Assembly (NCBI GenBank): GCA_947586055.1
Contig: CANPXL010000022.1
Span: 1 to 47,953, forward strand
Source: an uncultured Acetatifactor sp.
GTDB lineage: Bacteria; Bacillota; Clostridia; Lachnospirales; Lachnospiraceae
Direction of reading: 5' to 3'
DNA length: 47,953 nt
A program made the translations under genes and the position numbers. Below the pieces are notes generated by a model. It had not been told where the DNA came from. It did no database searches and saw only the letters and a program-made list of their open reading frames with translations. Within the stretch, counting starts at the first letter, position 1. Every line of letters begins with the position of its first letter. Positions 24,158 through 36,467 of this stretch are shown in pieces.

Positions 24158-25309
24158 ATGATTATTCAAAACGGCCTTGTCTTTCAGGAAAATAAAAGCT
24201 TTCGGAAGCGTGACCTCTACATAGAAAAGGGACGTATCGTGTCCGACGCCGATGAGCTGACCGATCCCTCCGTCATCAACGCGGAAGGAATGTTTGTACT
24301 GCCCGGACTTGTGGACGTTCATATCCACGGCGCGTCGGGACACGACTTTTCCGACGGCAGTGCGGAGGGCCTGAAAAAAATCCTTTCTTATCAGCTGAAA
24401 CACGGCGTTACAACCTGCTGTCCCACGACAATGTCTCTTCCGGAAGAACGCCTGCTGAAGATTTTCGACGGGATAAGGGATTTTAGAAAAAATACAACGG
24501 ATTTCGGAACAGAGCCGTTTTCCCGAATCGCCGGCGTTCATTTGGAGGGACCTTTTCTGGATCCCGCCAGAAAAGGATCCCATAAGGAAGAGTATCTGCT
24601 TTCCCCGGACGGGGATTTTTTCCGGAAATGTTTTGATGCCTGCGATGGGATGATCCGGCTTGTGACCATAGCGCCCAACCTTAAGGGGGCTCTTAAACTG
24701 ATAGAAGAAATCAGGGAAAAAACCGTTGTCTCTCTGGGACATACCGGGGCCGATTACGAAACTGCCAGAGCCGCTTTCCGGGCCGGCGCAAGCCACGTCA
24801 CCCATCTTTTTAACGCCATGGCTCCCCTGCACCACAGAAACCCCGGTCTCATCGGCGCCGCGTCGGAAGACCAATCCTGCATGGCGGAGCTGATCTGCGA
24901 CGGCGTTCATGTTCACGAAAGCGCGGTCAGGGCCGCTTTCCGGCTTTTTCCGGGCAGAATCGTCTTAATCAGCGATTCCATCCGCGGAACGGGGCTGGGA
25001 GACGGCGTTTTTGAACTGGGCGGCCAGCAGGTCACAGTCTCCGGAAAAAGAGCGGTTCTGAAGGACGGTACGATCGCAGGTTCCGTCACAAATCTTTACG
25101 ACTGCATGCGCAACGCCGTTTCCTTCGGCGTTCCCATAGAAGAAGCCGTTTCCGCCGCCTCCTTCAATGCCGCCGAAAGCATCGGCCTTTCCCATGAAAT
25201 CGGCTCCCTTTCCCCGGGAAAGAGAGCCGACATCCTCCTGACAGACCGGAATCTGAATCTGCTGAAAGTGATCCGTTCCGGTTATTCCGTTGACGGATTC
25301 TTTGCGTAA
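24158..25309 (+). CDS. nagA: N-acetylglucosamine-6-phosphate deacetylase, 383 aa
   Basis: A cytoplasmic amidohydrolase converting GlcNAc-6-P to GlcN-6-P plus acetate. It has the metal motif VDVHIHG, the loop GVHLEGPFL with the metal Glu, SLGHTGADY (His), THLFNAMAPLHHRNPG (His and substrate binding) and the catalytic Asp in LISDSIRGTG. Length is typical. ATG 24158 has only a weak GGGA ribosome site. nagB is not adjacent. The 3' end overlaps the convergent antiporter gene by 28 bases. It would serve amino-sugar use or cell-wall recycling. Confidence 0.93.
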   Translation: MIIQNGLVFQENKSFRKRDLYIEKGRIVSDADELTDPSVINAEGMFVLPGLVDVHIHGASGHDFSDGSAEGLKKILSYQLKHGVTTCCPTTMSLPEERLLKIFDGIRDFRKNTTDFGTEPFSRIAGVHLEGPFLDPARKGSHKEEYLLSPDGDFFRKCFDACDGMIRLVTIAPNLKGALKLIEEIREKTVVSLGHTGADYETARAAFRAGASHVTHLFNAMAPLHHRNPGLIGAASEDQSCMAELICDGVHVHESAVRAAFRLFPGRIVLISDSIRGTGLGDGVFELGGQQVTVSGKRAVLKDGTIAGSVTNLYDCMRNAVSFGVPIEEAVSAASFNAAESIGLSHEIGSLSPGKRADILLTDRNLNLLKVIRSGYSVDGFFA

Positions 25310-26460
25310 AGCAGCTTTAAAATAATCGGCGTCATGATGCTGGAGACAATGATTAAAAGAATGACGGAAGTAAAGTAAACCGGCGTCAGAAGTCCCACGG
25401 AAAGTCCTTTCTGGGACACGATCAGCGCCACCTCTCCCCTTGTCATCATACCCACACCGATCTTTAAGCTGTCCTTAAAGTCAAATCTGCAGATCTTCGC
25501 CATCAGCCCGCATCCTATGATCTTCGCCACAAGCGCCACCGCCACAAACGCCAGAGAAAACAGCAGGATGCTTCCGTCTACCTTGTCTATGCTGGTCTTC
25601 AAGCCGATACTGGCGAAAAATACAGGTCCAAAGATCATGTAAGAGCTGACTTCCATCTTCTGTTCGATATAGGAAGAATCCCGGATGGAACAGAGAATGA
25701 TGCCGGCCACATAAGCTCCCGTAATGTCCGCTATGCCGAAATATTTTTCCGCCGCATAAGCAAAAAAGAAGCAAAGGGCAAGACTGATAATAGGGATCCT
25801 TCTTGTATGGGGATAGCGTTCGTCAAATCCTTTAAAAATTCTGTAAAGGATATAACCTACCACCAGCGCCATGGCAAAGAACAGAGCGGTAGAGATCACA
25901 ACTCTTCCGGGATTGGAGTCCGGGCTTTTAAAGCCTACCACAAAGGTCAGCACGATAATTCCGATCACATCGTCGATGATCGCGGCGCTTAAGATGGTAG
26001 TTCCCACCTTCCCCTTCAGCTTTCCCATCTCGCGCAGGGATTCCACCGTAATGCTGACGCTGGTGGCCGTCATGATAACGCCCACAAAAACCGCCTTATA
26101 AAAGTTTTCCGAACCCCAGGGCGCCGCGCCGTAAAAACCCATATACAGCAGGGTTCCGCCAACCAAGGGGACAAACACGCCGGCACACGCGATGAGAAAC
26201 GCCACAGGACCCGTCTTCATCAGTTCCTTTAGATCCGTTTCCAGACCCGCGGAAAACATCAGGAGCACCACGCCGATTTCCGCCATCTCCGTCAGAAAAT
26301 CCGTCTGCTGCACCCATCCGAGAACGCTTGGACCGATCAAAAGTCCGGCAATGATCTCACCTACCACCTGCGGGGCCCTGCATTTTCTCGCAAGAATCCC
26401 AAACAGCTTTGCGAACACGATGATGATCGCAAGATCCTTAAAAACACTGTACGCTTCCAT
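25282..26460 (-). CDS. CPA2-family cation:proton antiporter, 392 aa
   Basis: A membrane protein with about 12 hydrophobic segments. Diagnostic parts are APQVVGEIIAGLLIGPS, VVLLMFSAGLETDL, SAAIIDDVIGIIVL (the paired Asp of the transport site) and MMTRGEVALIVSQKG near the end. It resembles KefB/GerN-type Na+/H+ or K+/H+ antiporters but has no C-terminal TrkA-N domain, so regulation by nucleotides is not expected. ATG 26460 follows CGGAGGAGA. It lies downstream of gyrA behind two hairpins. Confidence 0.9.
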   Translation of the reverse strand: MEAYSVFKDLAIIIVFAKLFGILARKCRAPQVVGEIIAGLLIGPSVLGWVQQTDFLTEMAEIGVVLLMFSAGLETDLKELMKTGPVAFLIACAGVFVPLVGGTLLYMGFYGAAPWGSENFYKAVFVGVIMTATSVSITVESLREMGKLKGKVGTTILSAAIIDDVIGIIVLTFVVGFKSPDSNPGRVVISTALFFAMALVVGYILYRIFKGFDERYPHTRRIPIISLALCFFFAYAAEKYFGIADITGAYVAGIILCSIRDSSYIEQKMEVSSYMIFGPVFFASIGLKTSIDKVDGSILLFSLAFVAVALVAKIIGCGLMAKICRFDFKDSLKIGVGMMTRGEVALIVSQKGLSVGLLTPVYFTSVILLIIVSSIMTPIILKLLYAKNPSTE

Positions 26461-26522
26461 TTTTCACAATCTCCTCCGATATTTATATAATATGAAAAAA
26501 GCGGCATGACGACAGTCAAACA

Positions 26523-26574
26523 CCCCGCAGCAGACTGCGGGGCGTAAAACCCGCGTCAATTTATGACTGCGGGT
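26523..26574 (-). terminator. Tandem hairpins terminating gyrA
   Basis: The first hairpin in the direction of transcription pairs bases 26564-26574 with 26549-26558 (GCGGG stems with one bulge) and is followed by TTTTA. The second is CCCCGCAG-CAGA-CTGCGGGG at 26523-26542, a perfect 8-bp stem. Together they separate gyrA from the antiporter gene. Confidence 0.7.
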
Positions 26575-26596
26575 ATTTCACAAAAAACTTACAATT

Positions 26597-29200
26597 TTAT
26601 TCCTCAAAATCCTGTACAGAACTCTCTTCCTGATCTTCCTCTGAAATCTGTTCCTTCATGATCGCATTTTCCAGAGTCTTTTCTTCCGGAATGTTTTCCA
26701 TGGCGTCATCCACATTGTCAAACTCCTGCTCCCCGTTGGAGATTTTTTCCCGGACCTTGGCAATTTTTGCAATCTTGACGCCGCTGTCAAGATCCATCAT
26801 CTTAACGCCGGAAGTAATCCTGCTGTAGGTAGAGATATCCTGGCTTCTCAGCTGAATAATGATCCCCTCCGTCGTGATCAGCATGATCTCGCTCTCGTCG
26901 TCCACTGCCTTGACGCCGATCACATCACCTGTCTTTTCCGTGATTTTATAGCATTTCAGGCCCTTTCCGCCACGCTTCTGGATCGTAAACTCACTTAAGA
27001 GAGTGCGCTTTCCAAGGCCGTTTTCAGATACGACGAGAAGGGAACTTCCCTGACTCTGCAGCTGCATGCCGACCACTTCATCCTGATCGGCCAGATTCAT
27101 TCCGATCACGCCCATGGAAGCTCTGCCCGTATTCCTGACGTCCGTCTCTTTAAAACGAATGCACATTCCATGCTTTGTCACAAGGAAAATTTCGCTGTCC
27201 TGATCTGTGGATTTCACTTCGATCAGCTCGTCATCGTCCCTTAACGTAATAGCGGTGAGACCGTTTTTGCGGATATTGGCAAATTCCTGAAGCGACGTCT
27301 TTTTCACAATACCCGTCTTTGTCACCATAAACAGATTTTTCCTGTCATTGTAATCTTTTATGGGAATCATTGCGGTAATTTTTTCACCGGGAGAAAGCTG
27401 AAGAAGATTCACAATGGCGGTTCCTCTCGCAGTCCTTCCCGCTTCCGGGATCTCATAAGCCTTCAGGCGGTACACGCGCCCGTAATTGGTAAAGAAATTC
27501 AGGTAGTTATGAGTCGTCGTCATAAGAAGATCTTCAATAAAATCTTCTTCGATGGTCTGCATCCCCTTGATCCCTTTTCCGCCGCGGTTCTGCGCCTTAA
27601 AATTGTCCACCGTCATCCGCTTGATATATCCGAGATTCGTCATTGCGATAACGGTATTTTCCAAAGGTATCATGTCTTCGACGGAGATATCCGTTAGGTC
27701 ATAACTGATCTTACTTCTCCTGTCGTCCCCGTATTTCTGGGCAATTGTCAGGATCTCTTCCCGGATGACCCCGAGCAGAAGCTTTTCATCCGCAAGGATC
27801 GCCTTTAACTGCGCAATACGGATTTCAAGCTCTTTATGCTCCTTCTCAAGCTTCTCTCTCTCCAGACCGGTGAGAGCGCGCAGACGCATTTCCACAATGG
27901 CGTTTGCCTGAACCTCCGTCAGTTCAAACCGTTCCATCAGTCTTTCCTTTGCGGTCTGCGGCGTATCGCTGGCGCGGATGATGGAGATGACTTCGTCAAT
28001 AAAATCAAGGGCTTTCAGCAGACCCTGTAAAATATGATCTCTCTCTTCCGCCTTATTCAGCTCGTACTTTGTCCTTCTTGTGACTACATCCTCCTGATGC
28101 TTCAAATAAAAATGAAGCATCTCAAGAAGCGTCATGATTTTGGGCTCATTGTTGACCAGAGCCAGCATGATCACTCCAAACGTATCCTGAAGCTGCGTAT
28201 GTTTATAAAGCTGATTCAGGATAACGTTGGCGTTGACGTCCTTTCTCAGCTCAATGACGACTCTGACGCCCTCTCTGTTGGACTCGTCCCTGATGCTGGT
28301 AATACCGTCAATTCGCTTTAACTTTACAAGCTCCGCGATCTTAATGATCAGATTCGCCTTGTTCACCATATAGGGCAGCTCTGTTGCGACGATCTGGGTT
28401 TTGCCGTTGGGGAGCGTTTCAATATCTGTGACGGCTCTGACAAGGATCTTGCCCCGGCCGGTTCTGTATGCTTCCTCGCATCCCCTTGTCCCAAGGATCA
28501 GACCTCCGGTGGGGAAATCCGGCGCCTTTATGATCTCAAGGATCTCTTCTATGGTCGTGGCTCTGTTTTCGTTGATTTTGTTGTCTATGATTTTTACCAC
28601 CGCGTTTACCACTTCGCGGAGATTATGAGGCGGAATATTGGTGGCCATGCCCACGGCGATACCGGTAGTGCCATTTACAAGAAGGTTGGGATATCGGCTG
28701 GGAAGGACCACAGGCTCCTTTTCCGTGTCGTCAAAGTTCGGCATAAAATCTACGGTATCTTTGTCAATATCGGCCAGAAGCTGAGTGGAGATTCTGGAAA
28801 GTCTCGCTTCGGTATAACGCATTGCGGCCGCCCCGTCTCCGTCCATGGAGCCGAAGTTTCCGTGACCGTCAACAAGAGGATATCTCGTGGACCAGTCCTG
28901 CGCCATATTTACCAGCGCGCCATAGATGGAGCTGTCGCCGTGAGGGTGATATTTACCCATGGTATCTCCCACGATACGGGCGCTCTTACGGTGCGGTTTG
29001 TCAGGTCCGTTGTTCAGCTCTACCATGGAATAGAGCACGCGGCGCTGGACCGGCTTCAGACCGTCTCTTACGTCGGGAAGCGCTCTGGACGCGATAACGC
29101 TCATGGCATAATCAATATAAAAGGTCTCCATCCGCTCTTTCAGGTCAACCTCATGGATCTTGTCAACACCGGGAACCTTATCAAAAATATCGTCGTTCAT
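26597..29200 (-). CDS. gyrA: DNA gyrase subunit A, 867 aa
   Basis: A type IIA topoisomerase subunit that cuts and rejoins DNA. The N-terminal breakage-reunion domain has the catalytic Tyr129 in AAAMRYTEA. The C-terminal beta-pinwheel carries the GyrA box QNRGGKG, showing gyrase rather than topoisomerase IV. An acidic tail follows ([14 protein letters not shown]). In the quinolone region, [10 protein letters not shown] has Ser90 (E. coli Ser83) but Gly94 where E. coli has Asp87. ATG 29200 has AGGAG and GAGG upstream. It lies 43 bases after gyrB and is cotranscribed with it. Confidence 0.97.
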   Translation of the reverse strand: MNDDIFDKVPGVDKIHEVDLKERMETFYIDYAMSVIASRALPDVRDGLKPVQRRVLYSMVELNNGPDKPHRKSARIVGDTMGKYHPHGDSSIYGALVNMAQDWSTRYPLVDGHGNFGSMDGDGAAAMRYTEARLSRISTQLLADIDKDTVDFMPNFDDTEKEPVVLPSRYPNLLVNGTTGIAVGMATNIPPHNLREVVNAVVKIIDNKINENRATTIEEILEIIKAPDFPTGGLILGTRGCEEAYRTGRGKILVRAVTDIETLPNGKTQIVATELPYMVNKANLIIKIAELVKLKRIDGITSIRDESNREGVRVVIELRKDVNANVILNQLYKHTQLQDTFGVIMLALVNNEPKIMTLLEMLHFYLKHQEDVVTRRTKYELNKAEERDHILQGLLKALDFIDEVISIIRASDTPQTAKERLMERFELTEVQANAIVEMRLRALTGLEREKLEKEHKELEIRIAQLKAILADEKLLLGVIREEILTIAQKYGDDRRSKISYDLTDISVEDMIPLENTVIAMTNLGYIKRMTVDNFKAQNRGGKGIKGMQTIEEDFIEDLLMTTTHNYLNFFTNYGRVYRLKAYEIPEAGRTARGTAIVNLLQLSPGEKITAMIPIKDYNDRKNLFMVTKTGIVKKTSLQEFANIRKNGLTAITLRDDDELIEVKSTDQDSEIFLVTKHGMCIRFKETDVRNTGRASMGVIGMNLADQDEVVGMQLQSQGSSLLVVSENGLGKRTLLSEFTIQKRGGKGLKCYKITEKTGDVIGVKAVDDESEIMLITTEGIIIQLRSQDISTYSRITSGVKMMDLDSGVKIAKIAKVREKISNGEQEFDNVDDAMENIPEEKTLENAIMKEQISEEDQEESSVQDFEE

Positions 29201-29243
29201 TTTTCCTCACAATCTCCTGCTGCCTCATAACATATTTTTCAGA

Positions 29244-32437
<3,194 letters not shown>

Positions 32438-32451
32438 GTTATGTACCGTCT

Positions 32452-32661
32452 TTATGATTGAATCAGGATCGTTTCTCCTTCAAATTCAACGACGTCTCCC
32501 GATACAAGCTTTTTTCCGCGCTGAGTCTCTGTCTTTCCGTTTACCTTTACAAGCCCGTCCAAAACGGCGTACTTTGCGTCCACGCCGGACTGCGCCATTC
32601 CGGACGCCTTAAGCGCCTGCCCAAGTTTTATAAAATCTTCTTTCAACTGAATGGTGATCAT
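32452..32661 (-). CDS. yaaA: S4-domain RNA-binding protein YaaA, 69 aa
   Basis: A small S4-like RNA-binding protein always found between dnaN and recF in Firmicutes; it is implicated in ribosome biogenesis but poorly known. The core is IQLKEDFIKLGQALKASGMA and VKVNGKTETQRGKKLVSGD. I chose ATG 32661 with AGGAG seven bases upstream rather than the GTG two codons earlier, which abuts that site. The AGGAG overlaps the TAG stop of dnaN, implying coupled translation. Confidence 0.9.
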   Translation of the reverse strand: MITIQLKEDFIKLGQALKASGMAQSGVDAKYAVLDGLVKVNGKTETQRGKKLVSGDVVEFEGETILIQS

Positions 32662-32671
32662 GTTCACACTC

Positions 32672-33781
32672 CTAGCTGACCGTCGTAAAGTTGACAGGAA
32701 GAATCAGATAAATATAACTTTCCTCCGGATTTTTGATAAAGCAAGGCGCCTTCGGATTCACCATATAGAGATCCACTTCTTCGTCATCAATGACTCTGAG
32801 CGCATCTATCAGGAATTTAGGGTTAAAACCTATCATTATGTCTTTACCCTGTTTTTCAATGTCAATTTCTTCGTTCATGCTTCCCAGAATGGAATTGATC
32901 CGAAGTTCCATACTTCCGTCCGCGATGCTGATGATAACAGGCTTTTTATCGCCTTCTTTCACAAGAAGAGTCGCTCTGTCGATACAGCTGAGCAATTCCT
33001 TTTTATTGATTTTAACTTTCGTCTCATAATCGCTGGAAAGCATCTGATCGATCTTAAAATACTCGCCCTCGATCAGCCTTGACACCACAGTGGTATTTTC
33101 AAATTCAAACACAATATGCTTGGAAGTAAAGGAAATGGTCACATCGCTTTCCGCGCCGCCGGGAAGTATCTTGCTGACTTCATTTAAAGTCTTTCCGGGA
33201 ACTACAACTTTTTTAGGCCCGTAATTTTCCTTTAAATTGATTTTCCGGATGGATATTCTGTGTCCGTCAAGCGATACCACCTTAAGTTCATTTCCGTTAA
33301 TTTCAAACAGCTCTCCTGTCATCAGCTTGTTATTGTCGTTGTCCGAAATAGAAAAAATCGTCTGTCTTACAACTTCCTTCAACGTAAACTGACTGATAAC
33401 AATGCTGTCTTCTTTTTCCACGACGGGAAGATAGGAAAAATCTTCCCCTGATTTTCCGATGATGGTAAATCTGGATTTTTCGCAGGTGATAACCGTCTTG
33501 TAGGATTCGTCCGTTTCCATGGTGATATCACTGTCGGGAAGTTTTCTCACAATTTCAAGAAAAATCTTTGCATCCAGCGCTATGGATCCTTTTTCAACAA
33601 TTTCTCCCTCTATGATGGTTTCAATCCCAAGATCCATGTCATTTGCAGTCAGTGTAATGATTCCCATGGAAGCGTCTACCATGATGCACTCTAAAATGGA
33701 CATGGTCGTTTTGTTGGATACAGCTTTCGATACAATCTGTACTCCGTTCAGCAGATCTGATTTGGAACAAACAAGCTTCAT
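32672..33781 (-). CDS. dnaN: DNA polymerase III beta subunit (sliding clamp), 369 aa
   Basis: The ring-shaped clamp, of three repeated domains. The start MKLVCSKSDLLNGVQIV at ATG 33781 has AAGGGAG eight bases before it; the frame is open to 33841 but without coding sense. The C-terminus YIYLILPVNFTTVS is close to the usual LPM(R)-type end. A DnaA box overlaps the start codon. It is the first gene after dnaA and leads the recF operon. Confidence 0.95.
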   Translation of the reverse strand: MKLVCSKSDLLNGVQIVSKAVSNKTTMSILECIMVDASMGIITLTANDMDLGIETIIEGEIVEKGSIALDAKIFLEIVRKLPDSDITMETDESYKTVITCEKSRFTIIGKSGEDFSYLPVVEKEDSIVISQFTLKEVVRQTIFSISDNDNNKLMTGELFEINGNELKVVSLDGHRISIRKINLKENYGPKKVVVPGKTLNEVSKILPGGAESDVTISFTSKHIVFEFENTTVVSRLIEGEYFKIDQMLSSDYETKVKINKKELLSCIDRATLLVKEGDKKPVIISIADGSMELRINSILGSMNEEIDIEKQGKDIMIGFNPKFLIDALRVIDDEEVDLYMVNPKAPCFIKNPEESYIYLILPVNFTTVS

Positions 33782-33789
33782 GTGAATAA
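33781..33789 (-). promoter_or_regulatory. DnaA box overlapping the dnaN start codon
   Basis: TTATTCACA on the minus strand fits TTATNCACA and runs into the dnaN ATG. Confidence 0.55.
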
Positions 33790-33813
33790 CTCCCTTCGCA
33801 TTTTGGTGTCGCT

Positions 33814-33827
33814 GCCTGCGCGCAGGC
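33814..33827. repeat. 14-bp perfect palindrome in the dnaN leader
   Basis: GCCTGCGCGCAGGC is a GC-rich palindrome in an AT-rich gap, just downstream of an AT-rich -10-like stretch (33830-33837). It could be an operator or a leader hairpin; no T-run follows. Confidence 0.4.
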
Positions 33828-33841
33828 ATATAATATAACAT

Positions 33842-34078
33842 ATTAATTATTTCATAACAGATATCATAAGGGATGTTGATTTGTGCATAACCACTTCTAT
33901 TATACTATTTTTAAAGGAAAAAGGAAATGGAAAAGTAGTGAATAATTTGATATTAACTGAGATTAAGTTCAAAATTATACACATAGTCTGTCTTTCTTTT
34001 TTCCTTTATGATAAAGTTATCAACATTTTAAAGGAAGGAATGTGAAGTAAATTGTTGATAAGTGAAACATAATTATGA
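33842..34078. other. oriC, dnaA-dnaN part, with DnaA boxes and trio-like tract
   Basis: AT-rich gap between dnaA and dnaN. Exact TTATNCACA boxes are at 33882-33890 (minus) and 33975-33983 (plus). One-mismatch boxes TTATCAACA are at 34017-34025 (plus) and 34053-34061 (minus). The tract CTT-CTA-TTA-TA-CTA-TTT (33894-33910) begins three bases after the first box and resembles the DnaA-trio of Bacillus. In that species this interval contains the unwinding site. No gene is seen. Confidence 0.75.
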
Positions 34079-35452
34079 TCATGAAGGGGATATTTTTTTC
34101 ATGATCACTTCTATTTTATTTTTAAGCTCCTCATTTCTTTCGATTTCCGCGGCAATCTTTTCTACCCCGTTGATAACGGTTGTATGATCCTTTTTTCCAA
34201 GGATTTTTGCAATGCTCACGAGAGAAGTGTCTGTGAGTTTTCTGCACAGGTACATCACAACATGTCTTGGAAGCACATATTCCGAATTTCTCTTTTTAGA
34301 AGTAATGTCTTCCGGCTTTACGCCAAAATGTTCCGCCACTACGTTGATAATGAGAGTCGGAGTAATGTCTGTGGTTCTGTTCGGATTGATGGAATCCTTC
34401 AGCGCGTCTTCCGCAAGGGACATGGTAAGTTCCTTGTTTTTCAGTTTTGCGTATGCGATGATTTTATTGAAGGCGCCCTCCAGTTCCCTGATGTTGGATT
34501 TAATATTGGTGGCGATATACTTCATGATTTCTTCATCTATCTGCTGTTCGCAGGATTCCGCATTTTTCTTTAAAATCGCCATCCTTGTCTCATAATCCGG
34601 AGGCTGGATGTCCACGATCAGGCCCCATTCAAAACGGGAACGGAATCTTTCGTCCAGCGTTTCCATCTCTTTCGGATGCTTGTCGGAAGATAAGACGATC
34701 TGTTTTCCCGCCATGTGAAGCGAATTGAAGGTATGGAAAAATTCTTCCTGGGTGCTTTCCTTTCCTATTATAAATTGTACGTCGTCTACCATCAGCACAT
34801 CGACGGTTCTGTATTTTTCACGAAGCTTCGACATGGAAGCGGCGTTTCCGCTTCTGATGGATTCGATCACTTCGTTCGTAAATTCTTCGCTGGTCACGTA
34901 AAGCACTTTTTTTTCCGGATTCTGTTCCAGCGTGTAATGGCCGATCGAATGCATCAGATGGGTCTTGCCGAGTCCTGGCTTTCCGTAAATATAGAGAGGA
35001 TTGTAAACTTCTCCCGGAAATTCCGCAACCGCAACCGCAGCGGAATGGGCGATCTTGTTGTTGCTTCCCACCACAAACGTATTGAAATTGTATTTTGGGT
35101 TCAGATTTGCAATTTCAAAATTAATATTATAGACAGGTTTCTGTCCGGAGGATTCATTTTTGGAAGATTCCAGCGTCTTGATATCTTTTTCGGAAATAAA
35201 CTTTACATCGTAATTGTGGTCGAACATTTCTGAAATCACAAACTGAAAGAAAATTTTATATTTCAGGGAAATATATTTCAGCGCGTTCGCCTTATCAGAC
35301 GGTATCATAATCCTTACCGTATTGTCTTCTATATCATAAAATTCCAGAGGCTCGATCCATAATTCATAAGCGATTGGCGTTAGTTCGTGTTCTACTCTGA
35401 TCGCTTCCTTGATGTCTGTCCAGTTTTCCCTTATAGCATCTGCAGCATCCAT
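34079..35452 (-). CDS. dnaA: Chromosomal replication initiator DnaA, 457 aa
   Basis: AAA+ initiator that binds DnaA boxes and opens oriC. Domain I is at 1-85, a short linker follows, and the AAA+ domain spans about 120-330 with Walker A GKPGLGKTHLMHSIG and Walker B VLMVDDVQFI. Domain IV is at about 360-457 with the box-binding signature KKDHTTVINGVEKI. Length is typical for Clostridia. ATG 35452 has AAGGGG about seven bases upstream, and a promoter lies at 35509-35537. It is flanked on both sides by box clusters. Confidence 0.97.
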   Translation of the reverse strand: MDAADAIRENWTDIKEAIRVEHELTPIAYELWIEPLEFYDIEDNTVRIMIPSDKANALKYISLKYKIFFQFVISEMFDHNYDVKFISEKDIKTLESSKNESSGQKPVYNINFEIANLNPKYNFNTFVVGSNNKIAHSAAVAVAEFPGEVYNPLYIYGKPGLGKTHLMHSIGHYTLEQNPEKKVLYVTSEEFTNEVIESIRSGNAASMSKLREKYRTVDVLMVDDVQFIIGKESTQEEFFHTFNSLHMAGKQIVLSSDKHPKEMETLDERFRSRFEWGLIVDIQPPDYETRMAILKKNAESCEQQIDEEIMKYIATNIKSNIRELEGAFNKIIAYAKLKNKELTMSLAEDALKDSINPNRTTDITPTLIINVVAEHFGVKPEDITSKKRNSEYVLPRHVVMYLCRKLTDTSLVSIAKILGKKDHTTVINGVEKIAAEIERNEELKNKIEVIMKKISPS

Positions 35453-35850
35453 GTTTTATCCCCTTCAATTCTGTTTTACAGAATAAAATGTAAACGGCAC
35501 ACAAGTTTATTTTAATATAGAATTGTTCATATTTCAAATGTAAGTTATCAACAGAATATGGATAAAGTTGTCCACATCCTGTTGATAACAATTGATTTTT
35601 CTTTGAAATTCACAGGGCAATGTGGATATGATTGTGAATAAGTGGATAAGTTGTATATAGGACAACATGAGCGTTTTTCCTGTAAAAACAGATTTTTTCA
35701 CATTTATTTCACAATGCGCTGCGAGATTATCCACAAGTAATTGACAATATGTGTATAACGGAATAAACATCATTTTTTGTGGATATGTATGTGTATAACT
35801 GTTTTTACAAAAATTTAATTTCCTGAAATTACGAATTTTATGCGATTTTT
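35453..35850. other. oriC, dnaA-rpmH part, DnaA box cluster
   Basis: An AT-rich gap of about 500 bases upstream of dnaA. Exact TTATNCACA boxes are at 35633-35641 (minus), 35727-35735 (plus), 35750-35758 (minus) and 35790-35798 (minus). One-mismatch boxes are at 35545-35553, 35557-35565, 35568-35576, 35580-35588, 35621-35629, 35641-35649 and 35778-35786. With the dnaA-dnaN cluster this makes a bipartite origin. No gene is seen. Confidence 0.85.
35509..35537 (-). promoter_or_regulatory. Promoter of dnaA
   Basis: On the minus strand TTGAAA (35532-35537) and TAAAAT (35509-35514) are 17 bases apart, giving a leader of about 50 bases. A one-mismatch DnaA box at 35545-35553 lies just upstream, consistent with autoregulation. 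Confidence 0.6.
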
Positions 35851-35851
35851 C

Positions 35852-35880
35852 TTGACATTGCGGTATTTTTCCGATACAAT
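35852..35880 (+). promoter_or_regulatory. Strong promoter of rpmH
   Basis: A perfect -35 TTGACA (35852-35857) and TACAAT (35875-35880) are 17 bases apart. A second -10, TATAAT at 35914-35919, has a poor -35. Confidence 0.75.
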
Positions 35881-35952
35881 CAAACTGCTGTTTTCCAAAA
35901 AAATAGTTGCCTTTATAATATAAGAAGGTTTAAGAAAAGGAGGTGCTTTTCC

Positions 35953-36087
35953 ATGAAAATGACTTATCAGCCTAAAAGGCGTTCTCGTGCCAGAGTTCAC
36001 GGATTCAGGGCCAGAATGAGTACTCCTGGCGGAAGAAAGGTTTTAGCTGCCAGACGTGCAAAGGGAAGAAAGAGATTATCCGCATAG
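35953..36087 (+). CDS. rpmH: 50S ribosomal protein L34, 44 aa
   Basis: ATG 35953 follows AAAAGGAGGTG. The product starts [19 protein letters not shown] and ends in GRKRLSA, matching the basic L34 family at its usual length of 44. It is a component of the large ribosomal subunit. It stands at the conserved position next to oriC, with rnpA behind a hairpin. Confidence 0.97.
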   Translation: MKMTYQPKRRSRARVHGFRARMSTPGGRKVLAARRAKGRKRLSA

Positions 36088-36117
36088 GTCACAGAGATGT
36101 GACCTTTTTCTTCTTTT
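36087..36117 (+). terminator. Hairpin attenuator between rpmH and rnpA
   Basis: GGTCACA (36087-36093) and TGTGACC (36098-36104) form a perfect 7-bp stem with a GAGA loop, followed by TTTTTCTTCTTTT. The stem begins at the last base of the rpmH stop codon. Partial termination would explain more L34 than RNase P protein. Confidence 0.75.
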
Positions 36118-36131
36118 ATCAGGAGAATTGA

Positions 36132-36467
36132 ATGAAATTTTCTGAAAGTTTAAAGAAAAATCACCAGTTCCGGACTGTTTTTCAGAAAGGCAGATCCCGT
36201 GCCGACAGATATTTTGTTATGTATGTATTGGAAAACGGCGAAGAATACAACAGAATCGGAATCAGTGTGAGTAAAAAGGTTGGCAACAGTATCGTCAGGC
36301 ACCGGGTGACGAGACTGGTGCGGGAAAGTTACCGATTACAGGAAGCGATGTTCAATAGTGGTTTGGACATTGTAATCGTGGCAAGGAAGAGCGCAGCTTC
36401 GGTGGGTTTTCATGAGACGGAAAAATCCCTGCTTCACCTTGGAAAGCTTCATCAGATATTATTATGA
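36132..36467 (+). CDS. rnpA: Ribonuclease P protein component, 111 aa
   Basis: The protein cofactor of RNase P for tRNA 5' maturation. The start [20 protein letters not shown] is typical, and the signature [20 protein letters not shown] holds the RNA-binding RNR-like basic residues. ATG 36132 has AGGAG upstream. Its stop overlaps the yidD start (ATGA). Confidence 0.95.
   Translation: MKFSESLKKNHQFRTVFQKGRSRADRYFVMYVLENGEEYNRIGISVSKKVGNSIVRHRVTRLVRESYRLQEAMFNSGLDIVIVARKSAASVGFHETEKSLLHLGKLHQILL

Noticed and set aside
26487..26519. TTGACT with an AT-rich -10 before the antiporter gene
   Set aside because: The spacing is 21 bases for the best -10, outside the workable range.
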